A DNA stretch of 48,882 nt from NCBI GenBank assembly GCA_000708835.1, contig DF237585.1, positions 1 to 48,882 on the forward strand. Reading direction: 5' to 3'. Positions 11,301 through 28,036 of the stretch are shown here, one piece after another (position 1 is the stretch's first letter; each line of letters begins with the position of its first letter). This DNA is from Klebsormidium nitens. Its lineage: Eukaryota > Streptophyta > Klebsormidiophyceae > Klebsormidiales > Klebsormidiaceae. The translations under genes and the position numbers were made by a program. The notes beneath the pieces are model-generated. The model did no database searches. It saw only the letters and a list, made by a program, of their open reading frames with translations, and was not told the origin of the DNA.

Positions 11301-12749
11301 CCTTGAACGATTGTCAATCCTGAGGGTTGCTCGACTCTCCAGAGTGCTAGGATTGCATCCAAATTCGTGGCGACAGCGAAACCCGATGGTTCGATCCAGC
11401 GTCGCCGAAAGTTGGGGGCTGACCTTGTTTCAAATGCTTGCGAAGAAGAGTTTCCTTTATGCATCGCGTCGAGTCGCTGGTGCTAATCAGGTTCTGTGCT
11501 TGGGTTGAAGTCTTCCTTTGTGCTTGGGTTGGAGTCTTCCTCTGCATGTTCATGCCCGTTTGCTCTTCTCCCTTAATCCCTGCCACAAACCCATCTACGC
11601 ACCCAAAACCCTATCCTAACTCCTGACCTATCTTTGATAGGTGGCACCCAACGAGACGGTCACGTACGAATGGCCGGTTACCGCGAACATGGGCCCCGGC
11701 CCACTCGATGGGAGCTCCATCCTGTGGCACTACCAGTCCACGATCGACACCCCTACCGGAATTTACGCCGGCTTGATCGGCCCCATCATCATCACCGCTC
11801 GGGGGATGGCCCGGGGGGGCAACGTGACCGCGGATTTGGCCCCCCCCTTGATGCCCAAGGACGTGGACCGGGAGTTTGTGACGGTGTTTGGCGTTTTCAA
11901 CGAGAACAAGAGCCCGTTCCTGGCGGAGAATCTGGTCCAGTTCGCGAACGTGAGCCGGGAAGAGGCCGACAGCGTGGCGCAAGACATGCAGGATAACGAC
12001 GAGGAGAGCAACCTGAAGCACGGGATCAACTTCAGGTGAGGGCCGGCTTCTTCAGGAGCTTACCCTCAAACCCTAAAACCGTGAATATCTAGTTTCCTAC
12101 CACGCCCTCTTTGCGTGATTGGCTGACGCGATTGCAACGCCATAAAAGGGTGATTCGCAGTGAATCTGACTTTTCTGAGTTGGCAAGTTCCCGCAAGAGG
12201 GCAGTTTGGCAGATCCCCTCATTCTCTTGGTGACCTCTTCTTGCCCCTGGGTTGTCTTCCGTGTACATTTCGTTTCCGCTTTGAAACGACGGCCTTCTGG
12301 CAATCTGCGCCGTCCCCGTCAAGGGCGAGCAGTTTCAAGTCTTACAAAGGCGCCTCCTACGCGTTCAGGGAACGATAGTGTACGCCTCCGCACAATTCCG
12401 TCTTAAGTACCAAGTGAACTCAAAGTAGTGTCATCGGTTCCCCCAGCTCAAACCTTTCCTCCTCCGCAGGTTCTTCTGCAACTTGCCCGGTCTGACCGCA
12501 ACCCTAAACGACCGCGTCCGTTTCCACACTCTCGCAATTGGATCCGAGGCCGATCTGCACACGCCCAACTGGGGGGGTGGCATCTCCGTTCTGCGGCAGG
12601 GGGGGAAACGGACCATGAGCTTCGGACTGCTGTCCGGGATTGCGCAGTCTGCGGACACTGCTGCGGACGTCCGGGGGAGCTGGGTATATCACTGTGCGGT
12701 GCACGATCACCAGAACGCGGGGATGCAAGCGCTGTACGAAGTGGTTTAA
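2334..12749 (+). CDS. Six-domain ceruloplasmin/hephaestin-type multicopper oxidase (probable ferroxidase)
   Basis: Exons: 2334-2695, 3237-3586, 4220-4437, 5071-5184, 5631-5783, 6262-6399, 6888-7154, 7643-7816, 8213-8512, 8918-9160, 9559-9714, 10010-10143, 10543-10684, 11079-11204, 11641-12035, 12470-12749; the sum gives 1183 aa with all phases consistent. A hydrophobic segment at residues 11-30 is a signal peptide or type II anchor; there is no C-terminal membrane segment. Three cupredoxin pairs follow, opening with WDYAP or WDFAP motifs. Domain 2 holds HAPHWHG (366-372) and HCHVNEHLMAGM (410-421). Domain 3 holds HPHG (554-557) and YHSH (613-616). Domains 4 and 6 keep type-1 ligands (H738, C782, H787, M792; H1121, C1166, H1171, M1176) but have lost type-2/3 histidines. 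Domains 1 and 5 lack the HxH pairs. Relatives oxidise Fe(II) to Fe(III) at the cell surface or in secretions, including a ferroxidase of the Chlamydomonas high-affinity iron uptake system. Iron as substrate is inferred from the family. Many N-x-S/T sites suggest a glycosylated extracellular protein. Confidence 0.9.
5183..5199 (+). other. Hairpin covering the 5' splice site of oxidase intron 4
   Basis: GGGTTAG (5183-5189) and CTAACCC (5193-5199) are reverse complements with a 3-base loop. The donor GT of intron 4 (5185-5186) lies inside the left arm. In RNA this would be a 7-bp stem hiding the donor. Its effect on splicing is unknown. Confidence 0.5.
10969..11110 (+). repeat. 71-bp tandem duplication across a 3' splice site
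   Basis: Two copies, starting near 10969 and 11040 with a 71-base offset, both contain TTTGCGCACC, then GGGGCCTTGTTTCGCAG and the first codons of the exon (VVLKNKLT-like in copy 1, VVFKNMLT-like in copy 2). Acceptor 2 (exon from 11079) continues the domain-5 frame. Acceptor 1 (exon from 11008) reads through copy 2 in another frame and meets TGA within about 35 codons. Copy 1 therefore looks like a decoy acceptor or a switch to a non-productive transcript. Confidence 0.8.
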
Positions 12750-15445
12750 GAGTCTGGTTAGAGGGTTTGTGAATCGCTCTGTAACGGGTCAAAGCCTCTC
12801 AAAGGCTTTTGCGATTCAGTCAGAGAATTCAATATTTTGGAGTTGTGGAGTTATACGATTCATTATTGGGAGAGCGGCTCCCGAAAGGTTCGAAGAACGA
12901 TATGCAGCGGGCTCGGTATCGTATCATACACGCGTCGTCAAGCGCTCTTTATTCTCTGTGATACTAGAGGGCTGCAGCGGGAGCTTTTTGGACAGCATCC
13001 ATTATGAGCTGCCCCTTGCGGCCCCCAGTTTTGAGTAATCAGCGCAGCGCTGCGGATTCTGGTAGAAGGATTGATGTAGGTGCCAGTTTGAGATGTCGGA
13101 CAGAGATTCATGCAAGAAACGGACACACGGCGGCAAGCTTACTGAACAGATTATAGCTGGTAGCTCTTCGAGTCAGACATCAGACTTCCAATGTTGTGAG
13201 GAAAACTGTATGCATGCATGTTGTTTTATATGGAAGAACGTGACGTACATTATGTGCAGATATTGATCCACACTTGAGCGTTCCGACATCGACAATTGTA
13301 TGAGGTCAGCGGCTGCTCTGCCGCAAGATCAAATCCCATAGACTTGAGAATGTATACTTCCGATGAAGAGTATGACACGGCCTCTGCACAATCTCAGTAG
13401 ACTTGTTGCAGAGGCACTGCGGGCCTCGTGAGAGAAACGTACTAGACGATGATCTTATAGCCACGTGATGAAAAATGGGCCCCGGCCATGCATATGGCCC
13501 ACCATTGAAACCCTTGATTAATAGGGCCGTATATATATCAGCAACTTTTATATGAATACCTATCTCAATCATGAGGCTCACTAGCTTCATGCAAATTTCG
13601 GATCGTCATGCTTTTGATTGCTCCGAAATTGGACTCGGCAGCTCGCGCCCCGACATGCCTCAGGCTGGCATTGAACCTCGATCAGCAAGGCCGTCACTCG
13701 CGCCAATGCTTAGCCGACCGGCCATATATAGGCTTACTAGATAATATACATACAAGTGCATCGATTCATACTAATAAGGCGCTCACATAAGCAGACATGT
13801 GATCTGGTTTGAACTTGTTGGTATAGCTAGCTATGAATGAAAGCTTGCTTCTGCTTTAGATTGGTCAATCCCGCTAGACTTGTTGCAATCAAATGATGCA
13901 ACAAAGTTGTCAGATCACTAACAATCCAGGTTCGATAGCTCGATCTATTGATTGCAACACTAATCGGACCGGAATGACGTGGCCGCAACCGAACCCGGAC
14001 ACATGCTTACAAGTTTCGGCTCCGGCACTGAGAAAATCACCATGACTCTAAGTCAGTATCTATATGGCGGGACGTGGTGGAAACAAGTGCAAGATGCATC
14101 TACTCTAGGCGCCAATGTTCGGCTGGCCGTATCAAGCCTGTCACGGGCGCAGAAATCTCATGAGTTTAACCAACTAGTAGGTTCCTAGCAATCCTGGATA
14201 AAACATGCTGCGACGTAGTTTAGTGCAATTTATTGCAGACAACTTTTCGTTGGCAGTTGCCTTGAAGTCCCCGCACTTACTATGAAATTCAGAGATGTTA
14301 TTGTAGTTGTCATGTCGGTGCTTCAAATACATGCTGCAGACGCAGGGAATCTTGCTCCAAGTGTTTGATAAGGTTCCGTGGGCTAAAAACGCTGATCTTC
14401 AAAGCTCACTTCTTTTGGGGCTAGCAATCAGAAGGTGCAGTACTGTAAATATGAACACATACCTTCAAGGGTCTGGAAAGATGGGTCTGTGAGAGACGCC
14501 ATCGAAGTGACCATCAAAGTAATGACCCCGCTCTGTCCAACAACCAGCAACACACCGTTTTTCCGTTTGCACTGGCCCACTCTTACTGCAGCGTCGATCC
14601 GAGACGGCTGGTCAGGGCATGGCTATGATCCTGCATGGTTTTAGATCATATGGCTTAAGCGACCCAACAAGTGCATCAAGCAAAGTCCTCCAAGGGAAAA
14701 CGAGTGGAGATTCCCCTCTATTATAAGGGACTGACAAGGAGCACAAAAGGACAGCTTTATCACAGTGTTGTCTGAGCTGCCTTTTCCTTGTTTCATGACA
14801 CAGAAGCAGGTCTTCTTTGAGATTGGGGCTCCACAGGTTTGAGAGACACTTTTAGATGCCTAGCATCACCCCAATTCTTCTTTGTGGCTCCAATGCACTC
14901 GATTCTTCGCACTAGATATCATGGCGGTGGCCTAAGATACCTCATCGGCAAACTAAAAAACTCAACTGAGGATCCACAGTTTGACCTCAATGGTTCTCGC
15001 TTGATGCACATTGATTAGGCACAAAAGGCAGCTGCATCTAATGCACGTCTGTTGCGATGTCTGTGCGGTACGCTTTGGGGAAGGTTGCACAAGTATGTGC
15101 ATTTGACCACTTCAATGCATCTGGAGACCAATGCAATATGAGCAACCCTCTTATTGCATGGTGTAATGTGTTGTCCTCTTCGCCTTGTTGACATCTGCCC
15201 TTTGCTACAGCGAATCGCCAGATCCTGCCCGCACAAAGTGGTATCCACAGAGGCCAGCATGATCAGAAACGGCAGCAGAGAGAAGAACTCAAATATCAAA
15301 TTTCAGCTGCAATCACAGCTGCTGATATAACAACCAGGAATTAGCTATCCGCACATTCAAGAGGGGGCAGCTTGTAGAAACAAAGCCACTTTCAAGCATC
15401 TGTTCCAAGAAACTCACCCCATTTTTTCCTATTTCACGCGGACCC
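12750..15445. other. Intergenic region, AT-rich, no gene seen
   Basis: This 2.7-kb stretch separates the oxidase stop codon from the end of the NDUFB3 gene. It includes the oxidase 3' UTR and the NDUFB3 3' UTR. It is richer in A+T than the genes, with several ATATAT and CATATG-like runs. Short open frames are present on both strands, none with recognisable sequence and none clearly spliced. I saw no tRNA or long repeat in it. Confidence 0.6.
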
Positions 15446-15646
15446 TCAATGGTGCTCATCCTTCTTCTTCGTAAACAGCCCTGCAGCTCCCTCCAACAAA
15501 CAATACGCCCCGAAAGCCACCACAGCGATCCCCAGCCCCGGCATCGCCCTCCGATAGTTGCCAGTCAGCATGGGGTGCCTCCGCCAAGCGTCGTTGCCTG
15601 CCCATACTGTGGACTGCGCCGCCTGGATTTGCTTCTCCGGTGCCAT
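15446..15646 (-). CDS. NADH dehydrogenase (complex I) subunit NDUFB3/B12
   Basis: A single-exon frame of 66 aa with an ATG at 15646. Residues 21-44 contain WRRHPML and a segment like RRAMPGLGIAVVAFGAY, matching the pattern of the B12/NDUFB3 subunit, where W-R-x-H-P-M-L precedes a single membrane helix starting P-G-[LI]-G-I-A. The helix runs roughly from residue 35 to 55, and the tail is charged and histidine-rich (KKKDEHH). Plant members have a similar length. The protein would sit in the membrane arm of mitochondrial complex I as an accessory, non-catalytic subunit. The gene is divergent from KRR1, with 671 bases between start codons. Confidence 0.82.
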   Translation of the reverse strand: MAPEKQIQAAQSTVWAGNDAWRRHPMLTGNYRRAMPGLGIAVVAFGAYCLLEGAAGLFTKKKDEHH

Positions 15647-16317
15647 CCTCTCAGCCGATGTCGGGGCGGATCGACAGAAGGCGTCTGATCGGAGTAGACT
15701 ACAATTATCTCATGATCTACCAATCAGGTAGTACATGCAGCTTTTACCTGTCCAGCGGCTACCCTCAGCTTCTATGGCCCTTGGCCAATCCTTTTCCCCC
15801 TTCGCCTTAGGCTTTGCCTCTGATTCTTATTGAAATTCTGAGAAGGGCTTACAACTTCAAGGCAGTTCCCTGGGTAACGAACTAGATACGGCGCTTGGTG
15901 ACAAGCAGGCCGCTAATGGCCAATCCAGAACGTAGTGTCAAAGCCGTGAACTTCGTCGGTTGAAATCCCGTCTGTTCGCGGCAAGAAGAATGGACCTCTC
16001 TGGGTATGCGCTCGCGGGCCAGCCGGCACCACGAAAGCAGCCCGTTCAACACCAGATTGGAGGGACGGTGAAGATGGGAATGGTTGACCTGAATATGCAT
16101 ACCTAGGCTCTAGCTGAGACGAGAACTGATAGTAATACAAGCCCATGCAAAAATGTCGGTGTGTTTCTTCCTAGCTCAGCAAAAGGCGCTGCTTTCTTCT
16201 TTCTGATTTGGCTAAGTTGAAGGGAATGCTCTGGTGTCGCTAAAATTTTCCAGCTGCGAGTAGGTCGACAGAGGCGAGGGCATCTGGTCTTCAAAATTTG
16301 AAAAAGCGTCAGTTGAG
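15647..16317. promoter_or_regulatory. Shared divergent promoter region of NDUFB3 and KRR1
   Basis: The 671 bases between the two start codons must hold both 5' UTRs and both promoters, since the genes point away from each other. I could not identify a clear TATA box or a defined transcription start. A 5'-UTR intron for either gene cannot be excluded. Pairing a mitochondrial respiratory subunit with a ribosome-assembly factor would make sense for growth-linked co-expression, but that is inference. Confidence 0.5.
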
Positions 16318-21378
<5,061 letters not shown>

Positions 21379-22555
21379 GTGGGGAGGTACTGAAGATGCA
21401 AGCTGGTTGGAGAAGGGACTGCGGGTAACCGGTCAAGCTAGGGGCTTGTCAGTGCAAGCTCGTAGAAACTCAGAGTCAAGCTGGAACGATACTTTCGTCA
21501 CTGTTCAGCGGAGTACGTACATCATCACGCCACGTCGTGCATTCTCCTACAAATTTCAGGCGGTTTGTCCGTATCGTGCATTTGCGGACAATTGCAGTAA
21601 TGCTGACAGGCCAGCCTGATTACCTCTGCCGACAATGGGCAGGAGTGAAGAACAAGCAATCAAAATGTTCTGATAGGATTGCATGCGACTGAATGTTCAC
21701 TGATTGCCTCCTCGTCAGTTATGATTCGCATCTTCCCAACTGCAGTCAGCAATTTCAGTGAGCGTAATGATGACATGCACATGAACAATCAATTTGCCGG
21801 GGTGGCCCGCACATATAATTGGTTCGTATATATACACAGACCTACACATGCAAGCTGCATGCGCTGATTGAGTGGACGCGTGCTGTTATTGTGCTGCCAT
21901 TGTACGTATGCGCATGCGCTCTGAGCTTGACGGTCATGTCAAGCTCTGAACCATATCAATCGCGCGTTGCTATTGGAATTTTCGATGCAGGACGAATCTA
22001 ACTGCTAAGAACGGATTACGCTAAGCAGATATTGGAGGTGTTATGAATTCTGCACATACAAAAGCCAACATAAGAAACATGCACACCATTATATATGTCT
22101 GTTGCACTTTTCAGTACGTAATGACGCGAGGTATATAGGCATGCCTGCATGTGAGTAATTGCTTGACTTCACTCTCAGCACAAAATGCGTGACACCTGTA
22201 CATGCTCGATATACACGACGTTTGCCCCAGCTTGATTGCACGTTGCTGATAACCAGTAAGTTAAATCCGCAATCAAATTTCATCTACTTTCTTGAGACGC
22301 CATATATGTGAATGGCTCGGAACGAGTATGTGCGGAGTTGAGACAGGTTGGTCTGTTGTGCAGGTCAAAAGTGTCGCATTCGGTGTACGTCGTCCTAGTG
22401 TACATAGTGTGTAGTTCCTCATTGTAAGCAAGATTATTCGTTCCGCGACCGCTGTCCATCTTTTGTATGTACATGACTGAAACAATGCAGTATCAATGCA
22501 GCCGTATAGACTGTAGTCGGTCTATAGGACTTTGCTGCTCTTCGCAAAACGCCAC
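21379..22555. other. Intergenic region between KRR1 and the dehydrogenase
   Basis: These 1.18 kb lie between two convergent stop codons, so the stretch holds two 3' UTRs. It is AT-rich with several TATATA and GCATGC-like words. No coding sequence, RNA gene or long repeat was recognised. Confidence 0.6.
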
Positions 22556-25500
22556 CTACTCTTCCGATTTCCTGTAACCCCCCTCGCGCATGTCCGCATC
22601 CGACGGGGCCTTGAAGCCCCCCCCCATCTTATCCTGGGCCGCCTTTGCGGGGGTGCGATCCCCGCGGAAAAGCCAGCTCAGGGACGCCATAAAGAGCTCC
22701 GGGGAGAAGAGCCTCAGGAAAAGCATGCTCTTGTACCACGACGGAATCACCGCTCGCATGGTTTTGCGCCGCGCGGCTGCGACGGCGGCCTTGGCGAGAG
22801 CGGGGGTGGGGAGGACTGGGAACAGACCGAACCCGGGTTCCTGCAGGAAAAGCAAGAGATTAGATCGGGTTTGGTGACAGATGGAATGTGACAGAAAGTA
22901 AAAGCGATACCGAGAAAGCTGTTGTAAAAACGGAGAGTGGGCAGGTTCATTTAACGGAGCACGTTAGATAGAGTCTGATCTTGATTGCCCAGAGAGTCAG
23001 AATGCTCGATGACGTTACGACTGCCGGCTGTCACCTTCTCCGAGGAGTCATGAGAGAGGCGACAATTGCCAGGAAACCCCTCAAATCCACAGATGCGACT
23101 CGTACGGAAATCCCTCAAATCGACAGATACGAATCGTACCGAAACCGTCTCATAAACCAAATATATGAAAGCCACACTGCAAAACGCCTCAAACTTCCTT
23201 GTATTCCTGGTTTCCTGATCGGTCTACCCAAAAAACCGGCCGAGTTACTCTTTCCACAAACCGCGTTGCCCAATCCACAGATTGTTCCCTTCTCACCTTC
23301 CGCAGTTCTCTCCCTTCTTCCGCCGACGACCAGCGCCCGTCAGCCAGTATGACCTTGCCATCTGTCATCTCGGACTTGACGACGCCCGGCTGGAAAATGG
23401 TTATGGGGATCCCCGGGCCTGCTTCGAGGCGGAGCGTCTCGAAGAATTGGCTCACCGCCGCCTTGGAGGCCTGCAAAGAAGCGAGGCGGAAAGATTGAAA
23501 AATTGGGAAAGAGTGATGAAGGAGCCGGGTAAACGCGACTTATTTTTTGTGCATTGTTTTGCGCTTCGTTTCTTGGTATCAGAAGCTACGGTCGTCAAAG
23601 CTTCTCTCTGTACTCGAACGCGAACTTTTTCTCAATCTTTTCTCAAAGTGCCACCTTGGCTTACTTTGTTTTCAGACGGTTATGCCGTTCATATCTGACA
23701 TTGTACGCTTTTTTCTTTTGGAGTGTCGTCAGCTGAAACTGCTGATGCGGATTTGATGTCTACGTGACATGGTACAAGATAACCAGAACTCTTGCACTCT
23801 CTTGACCCTCAAAACAAAGGCCGCTTTAAAGCAAGCATGGCTCGATATTTACAGTAAAGGTAACAGAAAAATGTTACGACAAATAGATGGGCTTTCTCCC
23901 AAAGCCAAGCCGGCAAGGCAAGTCTTCGAGCTCGCGGAATACGTAGCATATGACGTGATCGGAGATTTACAGACCGCCGAAAAATCTGGTCGCGGCTTTG
24001 ATTGATAACGACAGCCAAAAACACTCCCTGTCTCTTCGTTGGACCATAGCTCGGACTCAAGGTTGATAAGGAAGAGCGCAAAATTGGCTACTAGGCGACT
24101 TCCGCCGTTGAATCACTAGCGGCAACGAACAGAAGGGGTTCGCAAATTGCGAAGACTAACATTGTAGATGCTCAGATTGGGCTCCGGCACAAATTCCGCG
24201 ATGGAATCGTTGACAACCAGCTGCCCGCCGGTTTGGCGCAGGTGCTTCAGCGCGTATTTGGCGCAAAAGACGTATCCCCAAAAGTTGACGTCCTGCAACG
24301 GAGAATATAAGTCACTTGGAGGTCCTTCAAGAATCTCTTCCCTCGAAAATTAAGCTGGTGAACAGTACAATAGAAGTCAATCTCTTCGATGCAGTGGGGC
24401 GTAGACAACGTATGAGGCGGTGAATGCATCTACGGTGCGGTACTAAAATTCTCGTGTCTGACAGAAAGCAGTTTCACACTCCGTATGACGAACAATTACA
24501 GACGGCAGATCGAAGGGTATCCCAGCACACTCAAAAACGAGAAAACCTGTCTGCGATTTTGAGTGAACTATTCGTATCGTATTTGTGAGAGACACTCGGA
24601 CCAGTCCGATACGAACAGGCGTCGGTTTGGTCTATGGAGCGCCGTAGGAAAAAGACCAGCACTTTCTGCGAATCAATCTGAACAGAAGGTAAAGTCCTCA
24701 GGGGCACGAAGAATACGGAAGAACGTCGACGCGAGAGCTCCTCACCATGATCGAGCGGAAGCCCTCGGTTTCTTGCACCTCCTCGAATTTGTAAATGTGG
24801 GCCACACCGGCGTTGAGCACGACGCAATCAACTGTGCCGCGGCATAGTAGTCAGTCTCCGTAGGCATAGAGGAAAGAGTTCAAAAGCAAAACCTACCAGC
24901 AATCAATCAGACAGGATCGAAGCATTGATTTCTCGAGCCTAGCCTAGGTGGCACCATTCTAGGGACTCTCGCAAAAGGGCCTTCTGTTTCGGCGTCTTTT
25001 TGGACGGGTTCGAACGGAAAGGGCTCTTACGGTTGAGACGAGCTTCTTGTTCTGACTTGGTTGGTGTAAAGTCAGAGTGCGAAGCTAGAGTCGGTTTGCT
25101 CACGTCTGCCGTAGTGTTTCGCCGCTTGCTCAACGGCTTCCCTGCACCCGTCCTGGGTGCCTAGGTCCGCCGGCACAGTCAACACGTCGGGGGCGCCACG
25201 ACGTCTGCAACAAACATTATCGCTTCAGAACCCGATGTCTTAACTTCCGCTTTGATAAGTTGCAATACCTCGGCCTTGGTACGTCGGCCTTGAAACGGTT
25301 AAAACTGGTCAAAAAACGCCACCAACCGGGACGCTCCACGGGACGGGATTGCGTCTCTCTCCCCGATGCAATTCATCTCTGGTGGTCTACCATATCCGGA
25401 TACTTTCGCCCTGAAACCCAGCTGGAAGACAACCCGCTGAATCCTGAGATCTCTTTGAAACTGAAGATCCCTTTAAGGTCTCAGAGCGGGACAATGCTAA

Positions 25501-26848
25501 TGGTGGGATTGAAAACAGGTTCGGATCGAATGTGGGGTTGCAGTTAAGACGATGTGGCAATTGGTCATCAACGGGCTGTAAGTCTAGTGAATATATCAAA
25601 TCGGCCCACGTTATCGTTGGCAAACTAACTGTGAAACGAATTCCATGTCGACTTCCAACTCGAATCAAAAACCAGGTCGATGAAGGTGGGATAATGTGCC
25701 CCTCAACGTACAAGAAGAAAAACTTCAGCCTTTTCTGCAGTTTGGATCACCCCTTCAGAGAGCCCAAGAACTACCAAATTCAAACTTTGTCCTTCTCATG
25801 TCTGCTAAAAATCCAGCCTTCATTGAATGCCTGAATTCGTGTCCCAAAAAGCTTATCTCAGAATTATAAGGGATGGAGGATCCGTCACACCTGCATTCTT
25901 CAGCAACTGCATCTAGTTTCTCCTCCCTCCGGGCGACCAGCGCGAGGCGAGACCCCAGCCCAGCATATTGATACGAGATGTGCTGCATTAAGGAGCAAGA
26001 GAACGCTGCTCAGATTCCACACAGAATGCATGCAAGTCAACCTGCTGAAAAATTTGTAGATGAAACGCAGCATCGATCTTGTAGGCCAACCACTCCCATA
26101 ACCCTTCTCTTCAATACCTCTAAGCTCGATATTAGATGTAATAAGCCTCAAAGGAATTGCCTACGGACCTAATCGTCGCACATACGAGCAAGCTCAACTC
26201 CTGATATCAGCTCTCCACACCTTATTCGCAGCTGGTCTGATTCATTACTTATCAAACTCTCATTCTTAGCTGCCAAGGGCTTACCATCCCAATCCCGGAG
26301 CTGGCCCCAGTGACCACCACCACTTTGTCCCGCATATCCAGGGGGCGATTGGCCAGCTGTTTCACCCCCCTCCAGACCAACAGCACCGGTGACGTCACAG
26401 CCACCGTCACGAAAATAGTGACCGGTGCAACTACGTTGAGCAACCGGTTGGTGAACCCCAGGGAGGTATCTTCGACCTCCATCATGGCTGGGCGGCTCTC
26501 AGTTCCAGAAAGGCTTTTCAGTCTGTCTTCGTCCTTTGGGTTTGTGCTCTCACGGGGCTTAGTCAGAGTGTCTTCACCACGACGAGCCATGCAAGTGATG
26601 TTTCTCCTCACACTGTGTCCTATAATTCTATGTTGGCTCAAATCAGCTGGAACAAAGCCCAGCTCCTTGTAGTCTGAAACTTTTCTGGAAGTTGCACAAA
26701 TCGATTGGGAGCTCGGATACGATGAAGAAAGAGGAAGGGATCTCGAAGCAGACTTTCCGCACCTGAAGCTTTGTCCTGCCGTCAGAGCAGAAACACCACT
26801 GAGGTTGACTCGCCTAATCAGCTGAGAGCTCAAAGTTGCTGGCCCCAT
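22556..26848 (-). CDS. Steroleosin / 11-beta-hydroxysteroid dehydrogenase-like short-chain dehydrogenase
   Basis: Exons in transcript order: 26848-26285, 25982-25891, 25204-25104, 24831-24746, 24292-24161, 23470-23297, 22840-22556; 477 aa, phases consistent. A hydrophobic stretch at residues 135-158 contains APVT and SPVLL, resembling the proline-bearing anchor of plant steroleosins. It is followed by the NAD(P)-binding motif TGASSGIG (180-187), NAG (259-261), and catalytic S311, Y324 and K328 (YNASK), with the Tyr codon near the end of exon 5 and the Lys codon in exon 6. The C-terminal part ends with an IPSWY segment seen in relatives. Plant steroleosins sit on oil bodies or ER membranes and reduce or oxidise sterol-like substrates with NADP(H); the substrate here is unknown. 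About 130 residues precede the anchor, more than in typical steroleosins, and are Ser/Arg-rich like a transit peptide. The donor after residue 383 (GTGAGA, 23296) was chosen over a later GTAGAC because it gives the better family alignment. Confidence 0.9.
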
Positions 26849-28036
26849 CGGAACGACAAAGTCCGACTCTGCCTAAGGATCGTCTGCGCAGCATGCAAAG
26901 CTTTCTAGACTGTCTGCTCTTCGCGGTGCAAGAGGCTTGCATTCTGAAAGGTTGGCACACCTTCGCTTCCTCAAAACCGATCAGACACAATCGCAGCTGC
27001 AGTGAGCCCTGTAACATGTTTCAAGGGTTCGAAGTGCTCAATGTGGGGCCAACGCCACAACGCGAGGGGCGCAACTTCGAAGAGCCCATGCATGCGAGAA
27101 AACGTGCTGCATGCACTGCAACCATGCAGTCTAAGCCAGTGAGCGGTGGGGACCCCAGCGGCGCTGCCTAAGCCAGCCTGTAGAGCGCGACCGCGCGCGT
27201 GCTAATACGCCGGCCGCTAACGATCCGACGTCGAACGCGCGTACCCGGTACCGTCGGAGAGGAGTTAGGTAAATATTCTTCTTTCAATGCCGCCGGAAGT
27301 CCGGAAGGGCCGGGGCGGCTCAGGCTGGCCCGCGGCCGCGAGAGGGGCGGCGGGCCCGCTAAGCAGTGCCAGTGCCACTGCTGGCAGAGTCGCGCGATCG
27401 AGCCGCCGCCGCGCCCTGAGCGTCATCCGACGCACGGTAGTATATCATTAGGTTGCCTGGCGCGTCGGATGCCATTGAATTATTCACTGAAACAGTACCT
27501 CTCAGTGTCGAAATCCTGATGCTCGCGTACACTTGGATTGGCTAGCTACGTCGCTTAGATTTATGGCGATGACAGAGCTTTATATGGACATGCATGTGGC
27601 CGCGCATACTTAGGCTGTTACGTGAGGGGGTCACCTGGCATAGTTGATGCTTCATAAGATGCTTCCTTGATAAAAGAACAGCCTTTTTTTCGAGACCGTG
27701 CATAATCGAAAATTGCTCAGTGTTGTGATGCGCGTGCGAACCAGTCAGAATGGCGACTTGGGACTTGACCACGTACTCAATATACAGCCGGCCACCAGAA
27801 AGCTCAATATGTATATCGCCGGCACCGTCAGTTCTATGACGTGCTTTCGCCACGCGCTCGGCCAGATTGAGATGAGAAACACACCATCGTCGGGCCGTTC
27901 ACCAGGTGGGCTTCACATAGATTGCATGATGGAATGACTTCCTCTTGATCTAAGCACCAGAGCACATGCACCTACTGCAAAGGTAATCGGCCTCAACTCA
28001 GATCATGATGTCGAACTTAACGAAAAGCAAGCCCTC
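26849..28036. other. Intergenic region with GC-rich island upstream of the dehydrogenase
   Basis: The stretch lies between the dehydrogenase start codon (26848) and the end of the polygalacturonase gene (28037). From about 27160 to 27440 it is strikingly GC- and CpG-rich (runs such as GCGCGACCGCGCGCG). An inverted repeat follows: CATCCGACGC at 27424-27433 with GCGTCGGATG at 27462-27471. The rest is average in composition. No coding frame or known RNA gene could be supported. The island may belong to the dehydrogenase promoter. Confidence 0.5.

Noticed and set aside
5071-12749. Reading the oxidase as several separate two-domain laccase-like genes
   Set aside because: All 16 exons join in phase without internal stops, and no promoter-sized gaps or start/stop codons occur between the domain pairs.
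15015-15299. 94-codon open frame on the minus strand next to NDUFB3
   Set aside because: It begins with a non-ATG codon and shows no recognisable sequence; likely chance or UTR.
23189-23296. Extension of dehydrogenase exon 6 to a later donor (GTAGAC)
   Set aside because: It would insert about 23 residues absent from relatives; the GTGAGA donor at 23296 gives the expected spacing.
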